64,000 nucleotides of DNA from Hyphomicrobiales bacterium (GTDB taxonomy: Bacteria; Pseudomonadota; Alphaproteobacteria; Rhizobiales; Rhizobiaceae), in assembly GCA_900473185.1 (NCBI GenBank), contig UCKU01000007.1, positions 1-64,000 on the forward strand. The letters run 5' to 3'. Made by a program: the position numbers and the translations under genes. Under the pieces are notes generated by a model. The model saw only the letters and a list, made by a program, of their open reading frames with translations, had not been told where the DNA came from and searched no databases. Shown here piece after piece: positions 27,536 to 36,584 of this stretch; position 1 is the first letter of the stretch; every line of letters starts with the position of its first letter.

Positions 27536-28753
27536 TCACCTTCCCTTCACCGTCAAAGGCTTGCGTCCCGACCACAAGAGCGGCGCATGTTCCACCACGA
27601 ACAGTCCGAAGGCCGCCGTCCAGCCGATCGCTGCTGCGGCAAGGATCTCCGTGCTCAGCGTGGGAACGAGTTCGGCAAGCGGCCGAACGAGTGCAACGCC
27701 ACCAAGCAGGCCGTAGGATATGTTGGTCACCCGGCTCGATTTCAGTTTCCGTCCGGTATGGCCACGCGTTGCCCGCGTCATCACCGCCAGCATCATCAGC
27801 GAAATTGTGCCGATCGCGAAGATATGCAGCACGGCCATTTCGGGCAGCCACCCGGATGCCTGAAGTGAAATGGCGGCAAAACCGACCGGGACGAATAGGA
27901 AAGTGGCATGCAGGACGGCCAGAATGGGTTCAGGCCAGGTGGTCCAGCCGCGCCAGCGGACCAGCCTGGCTATGTTGAGAACCGCTGCGACACCCGCCGT
28001 CCCGCAAGTTGCCGTGGAATCCGGCGCGCACGCCCACAGGACAAACGCAACCGCACCGATGATGATGGTTGCTGCATCGAAACTGTTATACGGCACTGGA
28101 AAGTCCGTACGGCCGAACTGATTGATCCAGTTGCGGGTGAAGCTGGGCAGGATCCTGCCCCCGACGATCGTCACGAGCAGCACGTAGGCACCGATCCCGA
28201 AACGTATTGCAAGTTCAGGGCCTGCGCCCTCGATGACCTCAATATGAAAGAGCACGTTTGCAAGCGAGAGGATAAAAAGCCCGGCGATGACCTTCAGGTC
28301 CTTCCATTTTTTTCCAGCCACGACCTCGCGCGCGCAGATGAGGAGCATCACCGGCAGGAACAGGCTGTCGACGGCAGTCGCCAGAACGATCCCAATCGAG
28401 CCCGTGAGCAGCATGGCGATACGGCCGGCGCACCAGATCGAAAACAAGATTACCAGAGGCCTGCCGGCAATCGGCAGGCGTCCGGTCCAGTTCGGGATCG
28501 CCGTCAGCAAGAAGCCGGCCAGAACCGCTGGCGCGAAACCGAACAGCATCTCATGCGCATGCCAATACAATGTCCCATAGTCCGATGCGACAGGAACGCC
28601 AAAGCTGAGATAGGCCATCCATAGGTCTATGCTCGCGATCGCCCAGAGCGCCGACGCCAGGAAGAAGGGCCGGAAGCCATAGGAGAAGAGGACCGGTCCG
28701 GTTCGCGACATGCCGCGCGGAAAATCTCGCGCGGCATCCGAAGTGTTTTTCAT
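27536..28753 (-). CDS. nnrS: NnrS, heme-copper membrane protein for NO stress
   Basis: 405 residues with 12 helices and the NnrS signatures [16 protein letters not shown] and [28 protein letters not shown] (split family motifs), and [11 protein letters not shown]. NnrS relieves the effects of NO on iron pools. The ATG at 28753 has GGAGA upstream; 28783 is less likely. A NnrR-type box (28808) lies 55 bp before the ATG. Confidence 0.95.
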   Translation of the reverse strand: MKNTSDAARDFPRGMSRTGPVLFSYGFRPFFLASALWAIASIDLWMAYLSFGVPVASDYGTLYWHAHEMLFGFAPAVLAGFLLTAIPNWTGRLPIAGRPLVILFSIWCAGRIAMLLTGSIGIVLATAVDSLFLPVMLLICAREVVAGKKWKDLKVIAGLFILSLANVLFHIEVIEGAGPELAIRFGIGAYVLLVTIVGGRILPSFTRNWINQFGRTDFPVPYNSFDAATIIIGAVAFVLWACAPDSTATCGTAGVAAVLNIARLVRWRGWTTWPEPILAVLHATFLFVPVGFAAISLQASGWLPEMAVLHIFAIGTISLMMLAVMTRATRGHTGRKLKSSRVTNISYGLLGGVALVRPLAELVPTLSTEILAAAAIGWTAAFGLFVVEHAPLLWSGRKPLTVKGR

Positions 28754-28807
28754 TTCCGTGTCTCCAAATTGACGACACAGCAATGCAGGAGACTGTCGGG
28801 GTAGTCG

Positions 28808-28821
28808 TTGAGATTACGCAA
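28808..28821 (-). promoter_or_regulatory. NnrR-type box before nnrS
   Basis: TTGAGATTACGCAA (on the minus strand TTGCGTAATCTCAA). It is centred 61 bp from the nnrS ATG. Confidence 0.72.
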
Positions 28822-28861
28822 ATAGCGGCGGCAGAACTTTGCGCTGCCACAAATAGTCAGT

Positions 28862-28875
28862 TTGCTCCAAATCAA
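28862..28875 (+). promoter_or_regulatory. NnrR/Fnr-type box before nirK
   Basis: TTGCTCCAAATCAA, centred 85 bp before the nirK ATG; a separate site from the nnrS box, 41 bp apart start to end. Confidence 0.75.
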
Positions 28876-28953
28876 AGAGTCCAGCGGGGTTTCTACTACC
28901 TTCCTTCTCGACCGGGCGGCATTCGCTCGCTCTTCGACTACGGGAGATTAGAA

Positions 28954-30102
28954 ATGACGAATACTCTGCAAATGACCCGTCGCACGATGCTTACGGGCGC
29001 TGCCGTCGCAGGAGCGCTGACGCCAATCATCATCGCGAATAGCGCTGCCCATGCCGACGAGGTCGTGGCAGCGAACGCACCCAAGAAGGCGCCGACTGTC
29101 GACTTCACCAAGCTTCAGCGCGAGAAGGTCGAACTGGTCAAGCCGCCCTTCGTCCACCCCCACAGCCAGAAAGCCGAGGGTGGCCCGAAGATCAAGGAAT
29201 TCACGCTGACCATCCAGGAAAAGAAGATAGTGCTCGACAAGGATGGGACCGAGGTGAACGCGATGACGTTCGACGGTTCGGTGCCCGGCCCGCTGATGGT
29301 CGTCCACCAGGACGATTATGTGGAACTGACGCTGGTCAATCCTGAAACGAACACGATGCAGCACAATATCGACTTCCACGCCGCGACGGGCGGGCTTGGC
29401 GGCGGCGCATTGACGGTTGTCGGCCCCGGCGAAAGCACCATCCTGCGCTTCAAGGCAACGAAGGCAGGCGTCTTCGTCTACCACTGCGCACCTCCCGGCA
29501 TGGTGCCCTGGCATGTCACGTCGGGGATGAACGGCGCAATCATGGTTCTTCCGCGCGAAGGTCTCACCGACGGCCACGGAAAGCCCCTCGTCTACGACAA
29601 GATCTACTATGTCGGCGAGCAGGACTTCTACATCCCGCGCGACGAGAACGGCAAGTTCAAGAAATATGACAGCCCCGGCGAGGCCTATGAGGATACGCTT
29701 GCCGTCATGAAGACGCTGACCCCGACCCACATCGTTTTCAACGGCGCCGTCGGCGCGCTGACGGGCGACAATGCGATGACCGCCAAGGTCGGCGAGACCG
29801 TGCTCATCATCCATTCGCAGGCCAATCGCGATACGCGACCGCATCTCATCGGCGGCCATGGCGAATATGTCTGGGCGACCGGCAAATTTGCGAACGTGCC
29901 CGACGTGGACCAAGAGACCTGGTTTATCCCGGGCGGCACGGCGGGTGCTGCGCTCTACACTTTCGCGCAGCCGGGCATCTACGCCTATGTAAACCACAAC
30001 CTCATCGAGGCATTCGAACTCGGTGCGGCTGCCCACTTCAAGGTCACCGGGGACTGGAACGACGATCTGATGACTTCGGTGAAGTCGCCGTCGGCCAGCT
30101 GA
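28954..30102 (+). CDS. nirK: Copper-containing nitrite reductase NirK
   Basis: 382 residues with a Tat signal peptide ([14 protein letters not shown]). It has two cupredoxin domains. The type 1 copper ligands are His137, Cys178, His187 and Met192; the type 2 ligands are His142, His177 and His348; and the catalytic pair is Asp140 and His297, all conserved. It reduces nitrite to NO in the periplasm. The start follows ATTAGAA. First gene of nirKV-nnrR. Confidence 0.97.
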   Translation: MTNTLQMTRRTMLTGAAVAGALTPIIIANSAAHADEVVAANAPKKAPTVDFTKLQREKVELVKPPFVHPHSQKAEGGPKIKEFTLTIQEKKIVLDKDGTEVNAMTFDGSVPGPLMVVHQDDYVELTLVNPETNTMQHNIDFHAATGGLGGGALTVVGPGESTILRFKATKAGVFVYHCAPPGMVPWHVTSGMNGAIMVLPREGLTDGHGKPLVYDKIYYVGEQDFYIPRDENGKFKKYDSPGEAYEDTLAVMKTLTPTHIVFNGAVGALTGDNAMTAKVGETVLIIHSQANRDTRPHLIGGHGEYVWATGKFANVPDVDQETWFIPGGTAGAALYTFAQPGIYAYVNHNLIEAFELGAAAHFKVTGDWNDDLMTSVKSPSAS

Positions 30103-30113
30103 CCTTGATGGGG

Positions 30114-30155
30114 CTGTGCAGGCCGTGAGGGCGGCCTGCACAGTATGTTTTCTTT
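30114..30155 (+). terminator. Strong hairpin after nirK
   Basis: CTGTGCAGGCCG pairs perfectly with CGGCCTGCACAG (12 bp, 6-nt loop), followed by TATGTTTTCTTT. It should stop or attenuate transcription so that nirV-nnrR is made at lower level, or stabilise the nirK mRNA. Confidence 0.82.
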
Positions 30156-30184
30156 AAAAAGGGGGCGCATGTTGCGAAAAGGAC

Positions 30185-31147
30185 ATGACACCGCACGCCG
30201 AGACTGCAGGAGTTTCCGGCATTTCGATCGCCATTCCGCTTGTGCTTCTTGCGGTCCTTTCCGCAACGCTTGCGGTTGAGGCGGGGCTCGTGAACATCGG
30301 GCGGCGCGACGCCGTAGTTGCAGCTCCCGAGGTGGTTACAATTGCACCCCATGAATTCCGGTACCGCGACGCGACCGAGTATTTCCGCAGGGGCTTGGCT
30401 GTCGACGCGCCAAAGCGCAAGGCCAGTGTCCGGACGCCTCTGACGATCATGAGATATCAGACCAGCCTTTTAGAGTATGACCGTTGCGTGGCCGACGGCG
30501 CCTGCCCTGAGCCGGAAGGGCGAAGCGCGACCGCCGGCGACGACACGCCGGTCACCGGCGTCAGCTACGAGGATGCGCTTCGCTACGCGAATTGGCTGTC
30601 GCAGAAGACGGGCGAACAATGGCGACTTCCGACCGACTTCGAACTCGCCTACGCTGCCGCCGATCGCTTTCCCGACGATGCGCTCGGCGTCGATAAAGAC
30701 AGCAAAAACCCCGCGCTGCGCTGGCTTGCAGACTATGAACGCGAAGCACGGCGCACGGCCTCGAGCGACCCCGCGCCGCAGCCGAAGGGATCGTTCGGCG
30801 TGAGCCAGACCGGGCTTGCCGATTTCGGCGGGAACATCTGGGAATGGACCTCGACCTGCAACAAGCGCATCGACCTCGACAAAAAGGCCGTTATCGACGA
30901 GCCCGACCCGACAAACTGCGGCATCATGATCGCCGCCGGCAAGCATCGTGCTCCGATGAGCACCTTTGTGAGAAACCCCAAAGGCGGTGGATGCTCGGTC
31001 GGCAGCCCGCCCGACAATCTCGGTTTCCGGCTCATCCGGCGGCCGGGTTTCATCGAGAGCATCGAAGACTTCACGCGCCGCGCCGTGACCGATATGATTG
31101 GCGGCGCCATTTTCAATGGAGTTCAGCGGGACGACGATGAAGGTTGA
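30185..31147 (+). CDS. nirV: NirV, SUMF1/formylglycine-generating-enzyme family protein
   Basis: 320 residues with an N-terminal membrane anchor and a C-terminal FGE-sulfatase domain (TPVTGVSYEDALRYANWLS, EQWRLPTDFE, FGGNIWEWTSTC, GFRLIRRP). NirV commonly follows nirK; its role in NirK maturation or function is not established. It overlaps nnrR by 11 bp. Confidence 0.92.
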   Translation: MTPHAETAGVSGISIAIPLVLLAVLSATLAVEAGLVNIGRRDAVVAAPEVVTIAPHEFRYRDATEYFRRGLAVDAPKRKASVRTPLTIMRYQTSLLEYDRCVADGACPEPEGRSATAGDDTPVTGVSYEDALRYANWLSQKTGEQWRLPTDFELAYAAADRFPDDALGVDKDSKNPALRWLADYEREARRTASSDPAPQPKGSFGVSQTGLADFGGNIWEWTSTCNKRIDLDKKAVIDEPDPTNCGIMIAAGKHRAPMSTFVRNPKGGGCSVGSPPDNLGFRLIRRPGFIESIEDFTRRAVTDMIGGAIFNGVQRDDDEG

Positions 31148-31832
31148 CCGTACAGTTTTGAAGTCACTGCAGCTTTTCGAGCGCATGACGGATGCCGACC
31201 TCGACGCCATGCTCGAGCACGCCACACCACGCCGCATCGCCCAGGGCGATGCGGTTTTCGAGCAGGGAGCTCCCGCGAAATCGTTCTTCCTGCTGCTCCA
31301 CGGCAGGCTCAAGGTCACGCAGGTGACGCATGATGGCCAGCAGATCATTGTCAGGATGGTCCATCCGGGCGACCTGTTCGGCTTCGCCATGGCGCTGCGC
31401 CGACAGGACTATCCGGGCACGGCCACAGCCGCGGCGGAAAGTCTCATCCTCGGATGGCCGACCGACATGTGGTCGCGGTTCGTCGAGCAAAATCCCCGTT
31501 TGGCAATGACTGCGATGCAGACGATCGGCCAGAGGCTTGAGGAGGCGCACACGCGTATCCGCGAGATGTCGACCGAAGAAGTGGAAAAGCGGGTTGCCCA
31601 TGCCGTGCTGCGTCTGTCCAAACAAGCCGGCAAGGCGGTCGGAACCGCGATCAAAATCGATTTCCCGATTTCGCGACAGGATATTGCTGAAATGACGGGC
31701 ACGACGCTGCATACAGTGTCGCGAATCCTGAGCGCCTGGGAAGGCAAGGGCATTGTCGAGGGCGGCAGGCAGAAGCTGACGGTCACCGATCCACAGCGTC
31801 TTCTGAGGCTTGCGGAAGGCAAAGGCGACTAG
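31137..31832 (+). CDS. nnrR: NnrR, NO-responsive Crp/Fnr-family activator
   Basis: 231 residues. A beta-roll sensor (IAQGDAVFEQGAPAKSFFLLLHGRLKV) and a winged helix (ISRQDIAEMTGTTLHTVSRILSAWEGKGIV) are seen, with no Fe-S cysteines. The place after nirKV is the usual one for nnrR. It should activate nirK, nor, nnrS and nnrU promoters, whose boxes favour TTGCG half sites. Its start lies inside nirV, so expression is tied to nirKV. Confidence 0.92.
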   Translation: MKVDRTVLKSLQLFERMTDADLDAMLEHATPRRIAQGDAVFEQGAPAKSFFLLLHGRLKVTQVTHDGQQIIVRMVHPGDLFGFAMALRRQDYPGTATAAAESLILGWPTDMWSRFVEQNPRLAMTAMQTIGQRLEEAHTRIREMSTEEVEKRVAHAVLRLSKQAGKAVGTAIKIDFPISRQDIAEMTGTTLHTVSRILSAWEGKGIVEGGRQKLTVTDPQRLLRLAEGKGD

Positions 31833-31933
31833 CGACCGAACTCTAAAGAGCCAGATATCAAGGAAAATCAACGGTCCGCAGCCGGCCCGGAAGGACGTCA
31901 AGCCGAGCCGGCCATGTCGCGGCGGAGCTTATC

Positions 31934-32221
31934 CTAATGAAGCGTGTCGTGCGACGCCTTCCACGCCACGATGTCATCCTTCGACACCCGTATCGGGGAA
32001 AATGTCGACTGCGGCTGCAGAAGCATCTTCGAGGCGGCAATTTCGCATATCGTACCGACATGCTCCTGCAGCCTGGTTTCGTCGGCGCGCGGTGGATTGC
32101 TGATCTGCTGCAAGGCGTCGCGATCGATGATGACCACGCGCTGTGCGCCTTCGTGCTCCATCAGCACGACGCCTGTTTCTCCGGAAGATTTCAGAAATGC
32201 AGTGATGAACCTCGGCAACAT
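31934..32221 (-). CDS. Uncharacterised 95-residue protein under a perfect Fnr box
   Basis: The ATG at 32221 has AGGAGGA 7 bp upstream, the best ribosome binding site of the region, and a perfect anaerobox is centred 69 bp before it. The protein starts MLPRFITAFLKSSGETGVVLMEHEGAQRVVI and is soluble with alternating strands and helices. No cysteine except one (TICEIA). An extended frame up to 32314 would run through the box. I do not recognise a family. Confidence 0.7.
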   Translation of the reverse strand: MLPRFITAFLKSSGETGVVLMEHEGAQRVVIIDRDALQQISNPPRADETRLQEHVGTICEIAASKMLLQPQSTFSPIRVSKDDIVAWKASHDTLH

Positions 32222-32282
32222 CCAGGCTCCTCCTCTTTCGTCCATGATGGACCAGAGCATAACGGCTAGTGTTTCGACGTCT

Positions 32283-32296
32283 TTGATGTCCATCAA
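32283..32296. promoter_or_regulatory. Perfect Fnr/FixK box between two small genes
   Basis: TTGATGTCCATCAA, a perfect TTGAT-N4-ATCAA palindrome. It is 62-75 bp before the minus-strand 95-residue gene and about 84 bp before the plus-strand Arg-rich gene. Confidence 0.88.
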
Positions 32297-32379
32297 AGAG
32301 AAAGAAGGCCGCACGCCGTAAGACTCAGCCGATGGTTCGCGGCAAGTGCCCGCGTTCTGGACAAAGGAGAGGAATGCCG

Positions 32380-32496
32380 ATGCGCACGTTGCAAAAGCCC
32401 TTCATCGTCGAAATCAGAAGACGTCGGCGCCGACGCCCGGTCCGTCTCGTCGACCTCCCGGCCAGCCGGACAAGACAACCGATACAGACAGGCTAA
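32380..32496 (+). CDS. Small arginine-rich protein (38 residues)
   Basis: The ATG is preceded by AAAGGAGAGG at suitable distance. The peptide begins MRTLQKPFIVEI and then has seven consecutive arginines. Short proteins with this K/R-PF-VEI-(R/K)n layout are, from memory, common in Rhizobiales and not characterised. The arginine block could bind nucleic acid. Divergent from the 95-residue gene across a shared anaerobox. Confidence 0.5.
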   Translation: MRTLQKPFIVEIRRRRRRRPVRLVDLPASRTRQPIQTG

Positions 32497-32563
32497 CGGG
32501 ATCTCGCCTCCGGGACGTCACGCGCCACGGGCCTCGCATCCGTGACCGGCTCGGTCCGGCGCT

Positions 32564-33949
32564 TTAACTCAGAAATACTGCGACCCAGGCGATCGAAAAA
32601 GACGTGATCGGAAGGGCCATGATGAATGTCCCGCATAGTCTGGTGACACGGTGTGCATTGTAGTGGGCGCCGATCCGGAACACCAACACCATGGACCAGG
32701 CGGCCGCGGCAAGAACAAGGCCACCGCGAAACAGATCCGAATAGGGTATGACGACGCCGTCAGAGCGCAACTGCGAAACCGTCAACGAAAGCAGCCCGCT
32801 GAAAAGACAGGCTGCGGCAAGCGGAATGAGTGCTTGGGCAAGATGGTGAGAGAAAGGTCCCCTCGTCCGAAAGATTCTTGCGCATGCCGCCAGGGGAATG
32901 CCGAACACGATCGTGGCCGCGGCGACCGAGACCGACAGAAGGACCAGGAGCGCGGCGGCATCCACCGATGTCATGACATCGTTCTCCAAGGGATAGTCGG
33001 TAAGGATCCACCAAGGCAGGCGCAGCGAAAGCGGCCAGACCAGATGCAGGTCGAGGCATCGTTCCACCAGCCACAGGCGGATCATTTGGAAGAGACCGCT
33101 ATCGGACCAATGCAGCGCTGCGGGAACCAGCCCGAGCAAAACCGGCACGATCAGAACCGTCTCCCACATGGTCGCAAGCCGGCCTGAGCCGTGAACGATG
33201 TCGCTGGCCGGATTGCGCCAGGAAAGCCGGATCGCTCCGCGATAACCGGAACACCGGCCGCACATGTGGCAAGCGGCAGCGCCCTGCATGGTCTTGATGG
33301 GGATGAGCGGCGCGCAGTTGACGGCGTTCGACCGTCCCTCCTGTCGAGCACCGGCGCGCCAGCCGTCGGGATCAACACGGAAATGTAGCGGCGCGATTTT
33401 CGAAACAATGCCGAAAATGCCGTTGACCGGACACAGGAACCGACACCACACCCTTTTTGCCTTGCCGTAGCGGGCACCGATGACGATGGCTGCAAAACTC
33501 GAGCCTCCAAGCAGCAGCGCGGCAGGTTTCGGATACTGATAGATGCTCGTCAGTTGCCCGTATATCGTGGTCGAGACGAAGGACACGACCGGCCAGCCGG
33601 ACCATTTCATCCATCCCGGAATTGCCCGCCCGGCGCCGCGCTGGCTGGCAAATTCCGAAAGCGCACCTTCGGGGCACAGGATTCCGCACCAGAAGCGGCC
33701 CACCAGCGCGGTAGCGAGGATGATGAAGGGCCACCAGACGCCCCAGAAGACGAATTGGGCAAAGCGCACGGCATTGTTCCACACATAATCGGTGTGCGTG
33801 GGAAGCGGCAGCAGGAGCGGAACCGTGAGAAGGCCCGCATAGATTGCCACCATCGCCCATTGAAGACGGCGGATGGCCGCTTGGCGCCGGAGAAGGACGT
33901 CGCCGAACCTGGCGACGAGCGCCTGCGCACCGCTAGCAGAAGACATCAT
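32564..33949 (-). CDS. FtrD-like membrane ferredoxin protein of ferrous iron uptake
   Basis: 461 residues with about 9-10 helices and the NapH/NosR/CcoG-type cysteine motifs WCGILCPEGALSE, WCRFLCPVNGIFG and CHMCGRCSGYRG. It is the last gene of four coupled genes that match FtrABCD of Brucella and Bordetella. In that system FtrD is proposed to carry electrons across the membrane to regenerate the oxidised or reduced partner at the periplasmic side. It overlaps the permease gene by 4 bp. The role as NosR/NapH is less likely because nos and nap genes are absent here. Confidence 0.85.
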   Translation of the reverse strand: MMSSASGAQALVARFGDVLLRRQAAIRRLQWAMVAIYAGLLTVPLLLPLPTHTDYVWNNAVRFAQFVFWGVWWPFIILATALVGRFWCGILCPEGALSEFASQRGAGRAIPGWMKWSGWPVVSFVSTTIYGQLTSIYQYPKPAALLLGGSSFAAIVIGARYGKAKRVWCRFLCPVNGIFGIVSKIAPLHFRVDPDGWRAGARQEGRSNAVNCAPLIPIKTMQGAAACHMCGRCSGYRGAIRLSWRNPASDIVHGSGRLATMWETVLIVPVLLGLVPAALHWSDSGLFQMIRLWLVERCLDLHLVWPLSLRLPWWILTDYPLENDVMTSVDAAALLVLLSVSVAAATIVFGIPLAACARIFRTRGPFSHHLAQALIPLAAACLFSGLLSLTVSQLRSDGVVIPYSDLFRGGLVLAAAAWSMVLVFRIGAHYNAHRVTRLCGTFIMALPITSFSIAWVAVFLS

Positions 33950-34800
33950 GCAGGCGCCTTGCCGGTCAGAGGAGGAGCATAGGCGAGAGACGCAATCAGC
34001 CAGTAGAAGCCGAGGCTGAGAAGAGGAAGAAGCTCCGGCCGGGCCCGGTAGCCTACGAGACCCGCGAGAAAGGCGCCGAAACCGCTGCCATCATCGAGCA
34101 CCCAGCTTGAATCCCACAGCGGCCCCGTCATCGGTGAGAAAATTCCGAGCGATATCAGCTTGTCGACGACAATCATCGTCAGCCCGCTTCCGAGGATGAG
34201 AAGCAGCACCTCGCTCACCCGCGACAGCATCGTCTTGGAGATCATTTTCGATCCGGTCTTGAACGCCCAGAAGCTGATCGCGGCAAGCACGAAGCCAGAC
34301 AGACCCGAGGCGATGACAAAACCGGCCTGCCAACCTTGTGATGACGCCATCAGTCCGAACAGGAAGACGACCGTCTCCGCACCCTCCCGGGCCACCGCAA
34401 GCGCTGCCAGCGTCGAAAGCCCGAGCCAGTTGCCGGCCTCTGCGTGCCGGACGGCTCGATGTGCTAGATCTCCGGTCCGGTCGCGCTCCATTGCGCGCAT
34501 CCAGAATACCATCCTGAGCATGAGGAGGGCGGCAAGTGCTGCCATGATCATCTGCAGGATATCCTCGCCATCCCCTTCAAGCACATCGGCCGCCCTGTTC
34601 ATGATCAGAGCCAGCATCAGGGCGAGCGCGAGGCCGGCGCCTGCGCCGGCAAGGATCCAGCTGGTTGCCCGTCCGCGTGTCGCCGGTGCCGCCCTCGCGG
34701 ACCAGGTCAGCAGGATTCCGACGACAAGCAGGGCTTCAAAGCTTTCCCGCCAGACCACCGAAGCGATCTCGAATGTTTGCAGAGTAAGATCCGTGCTCAT
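33946..34800 (-). CDS. FTR1-family iron permease (FtrC-like)
   Basis: 284 residues with seven helices and two REXXE iron-binding motifs (RESFEALLVVG in helix 1 and REGAETVVFLFG in helix 4). FTR1 permeases move iron that has been oxidised by the partner cupredoxin. Start and stop overlap the neighbours by 4 bp. Confidence 0.92.
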   Translation of the reverse strand: MSTDLTLQTFEIASVVWRESFEALLVVGILLTWSARAAPATRGRATSWILAGAGAGLALALMLALIMNRAADVLEGDGEDILQMIMAALAALLMLRMVFWMRAMERDRTGDLAHRAVRHAEAGNWLGLSTLAALAVAREGAETVVFLFGLMASSQGWQAGFVIASGLSGFVLAAISFWAFKTGSKMISKTMLSRVSEVLLLILGSGLTMIVVDKLISLGIFSPMTGPLWDSSWVLDDGSGFGAFLAGLVGYRARPELLPLLSLGFYWLIASLAYAPPLTGKAPA

Positions 34801-35147
34801 CGGGCGACCAGCGTTGCCGGGGGCATGTCGAGATGGAAATCATCGAAGAAGGCATAATTCCCTTCGCTCAACGAGCGGAATACGAGGAAACTCGATGCGC
34901 CGGGCGCCAGAACCTTCTCCTTGCGCAGCGGAATGCTTTCGAACTCGATCGGGGTCGAACCGTCATTGTGGAGCTCGAGCTTGAAACGGGTGTTCGCAGG
35001 CACCTCGATGACCGAGGGTAAGACGACGCCGTTGCTGAAATGAACCTCGAAAACCGGATCTTCGTCTTCGGCGAAGGCGGTCGAACAAGGGGGCATCAGC
35101 GCGGCTGCGGCAAGCAGCCCTACTAACCAGCCGGCGGCATGCATCAA
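34797..35147 (-). CDS. Periplasmic cupredoxin FtrB-like
   Basis: 116 residues with a signal peptide and a cupredoxin-like domain (NGVVLPSVIEVPANTRFKLELHNDGSTPIEFES) with the late Leu/Met-rich loop YAFFDDFHLDM. In FtrABCD this protein is proposed to oxidise Fe(II) for the permease. The canonical Cys-His-Met type 1 set is not present, so metal binding is likely different. Confidence 0.87.
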   Translation of the reverse strand: MMHAAGWLVGLLAAAALMPPCSTAFAEDEDPVFEVHFSNGVVLPSVIEVPANTRFKLELHNDGSTPIEFESIPLRKEKVLAPGASSFLVFRSLSEGNYAFFDDFHLDMPPATLVAR

Positions 35148-35686
35148 TAGCCGCCCTTCTTGCCAATGCCGGCGAAGACAAAGTCAAATTTCAGGGCAAA
35201 GGCGTCGGGCCAGGGTGCAACGCCTGTCTCCTTGTCGACGTGACGTCCGAAGGACATTTCGCCATGACCGCCGGGATGAACGTCGAGCTCCAGCTGATAG
35301 CGGCCCGGTCCAGACAGCTTGACATTGTCGCCGTAATGCGGCCCGTCGCTCGCGACCATGGGCTCCAGCGATCCGGTTTGTTCCTCGCCATTGTCGAGGT
35401 TTGTGACCTTATATTCCACATGCAGATTGGGAAGCCAGTCGCCTTCGGCAAAGCCATTCGCATTTTCGGCGGTCGCGTGGATGTCCGCTTCCAGGTGGAT
35501 GTCGGACTCCGCCGCAGCGCGCATCATGCCGGGCGGATCCATCTCGATCGGCTGGAGATAGACCGCTGCCACTTCCATACCCGCCGCGATCTGGGGTGAG
35601 CCGATCGGATATTCGCCAGCCTGCAGGGCAAGCGGCATTGCGAGGAGAACCAGAGGAGTGGCGAGTAGGCTGGAGGTGCGGAGCAT
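35144..35686 (-). CDS. Periplasmic P19/Tp34-type iron-binding protein FtrA-like
   Basis: 180 residues with a signal peptide ending LQAGEYPIG and the P19 domain. Conserved metal-site segments are GMEVAAVYLQPIEMDPP, ESDIHLEADIHA and DGPHYGDNVKL, with Met and His residues that bind Cu and Fe in homologues. It is first in the operon. A perfect TTGCG-N4-CGCAA box is centred 67 bp before the ATG. Confidence 0.92.
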   Translation of the reverse strand: MLRTSSLLATPLVLLAMPLALQAGEYPIGSPQIAAGMEVAAVYLQPIEMDPPGMMRAAAESDIHLEADIHATAENANGFAEGDWLPNLHVEYKVTNLDNGEEQTGSLEPMVASDGPHYGDNVKLSGPGRYQLELDVHPGGHGEMSFGRHVDKETGVAPWPDAFALKFDFVFAGIGKKGGY

Positions 35687-35746
35687 GATGGCAATCCATA
35701 AAGGTGAGTATTGCCGTCACGTTTAACGGTGCGATCGCCCTGCTCT

Positions 35747-35760
35747 TTGCGCTGACGCAA
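35747..35760 (-). promoter_or_regulatory. Perfect NnrR-type palindrome before ftrA-like operon
   Basis: TTGCGCTGACGCAA, a perfect TTGCG-N4-CGCAA inverted repeat. Placing it at -41.5 gives a transcript start about 26 bp before the ATG. Confidence 0.82.
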
Positions 35761-35836
35761 AGATGCACGGTTTAGCGTCAGGCAGGCCGTTGCCGGCCGC
35801 ACACGCCCAAAATCTCATCAACCGGTCGCCCATAGC

Positions 35837-35850
35837 TTGACTTTGGTCAA
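35837..35850 (+). promoter_or_regulatory. Fnr/NnrR-type box before nnrU
   Basis: TTGACTTTGGTCAA, a perfect TTGAC-N4-GTCAA palindrome, 53-66 bp before the nnrU GTG. Confidence 0.8.
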
Positions 35851-35903
35851 AGTTGCGGTGGGCCGTGATCGATACACCACCTTCGACACGAGGAGGTAAC
35901 CAC

Positions 35904-36584
35904 GTGATTCAGTTCGCCAGCGCCTTTACCGTCTTTCTCATGCTGCATTCGATACCGGCGATCCCGAGCATTCGCCTTCGCATCATCCGGTCGATCGGCA
36001 AGCCGACCTATATCCTTGCTTATTCCGTTGTCTCTCTCGCGGCTCTGGTCTGGCTCTTCTCCGCAGCACTTGCCCTCGACTATGTCCCGCTATGGGAGCT
36101 TCGTCCTTGGCATGCGGCGTTGACCTTCTTGTTTGCGCCGGTCGGGTGTTTTCTCGTCCTCGCCGGCCTGATGAGCGCAAATCCCCTCTCCATATCGATC
36201 CGCTCGGCGGGACCCGCCGGCGCGGTCTCGCGGATCACCCGACACCCGGTGCAATGGGGATTTGCTCTCTGGGCACTCGGCCATGTCATCTCCAACGGAG
36301 ACCTGCGTTCGCTGCTGTTGTTTGGGGGGCTCGGACTTTTTGCGCTCGCCGGCATTCCGATGGCCGAGCGCCGGGCAAGGAAACGTCTTGGCGATCGCTG
36401 GACGATCAACGCCGCGCAGACGTCTGTCTGGCCTCTGGCGGCGTTTGTGTCCGGGGTCCGGCCGAGATCGGATACAGCGCTTGCGGCAGCAGCGGTCGTT
36501 ACGATCGCGCTGGTCGCCTGGCTGCTCCTTGCTGGCGGTCACGCCCTGCTTTTCGGCGCCGATCCGGTTTCCGTCTTCGGCTGA
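35904..36584 (+). CDS. nnrU: NnrU, membrane protein of denitrification
   Basis: 226 residues with about six helices and the NnrU/isoprenylcysteine methyltransferase-like segment RITRHPVQWGFALWALGHVISNGD. The GTG start has GAGGAGGT 8 bp upstream. It is needed for nitrite and NO reductase function in Rhodobacter; the mechanism is not known. Its last 46 bp overlap the convergent ubiX-like gene. Confidence 0.9.
   Translation: MIQFASAFTVFLMLHSIPAIPSIRLRIIRSIGKPTYILAYSVVSLAALVWLFSAALALDYVPLWELRPWHAALTFLFAPVGCFLVLAGLMSANPLSISIRSAGPAGAVSRITRHPVQWGFALWALGHVISNGDLRSLLLFGGLGLFALAGIPMAERRARKRLGDRWTINAAQTSVWPLAAFVSGVRPRSDTALAAAAVVTIALVAWLLLAGGHALLFGADPVSVFG

Noticed and set aside
28948..30141. 397-codon open frame on the minus strand opposite nirK
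   Set aside because: nirK has every copper ligand conserved; the antisense translation has no recognisable domain.
32564..33949. The cysteine-rich membrane protein as NosR or NapH
   Set aside because: No nos or nap genes are in the window, and the three upstream coupled genes fit an FtrABCD-type iron system.
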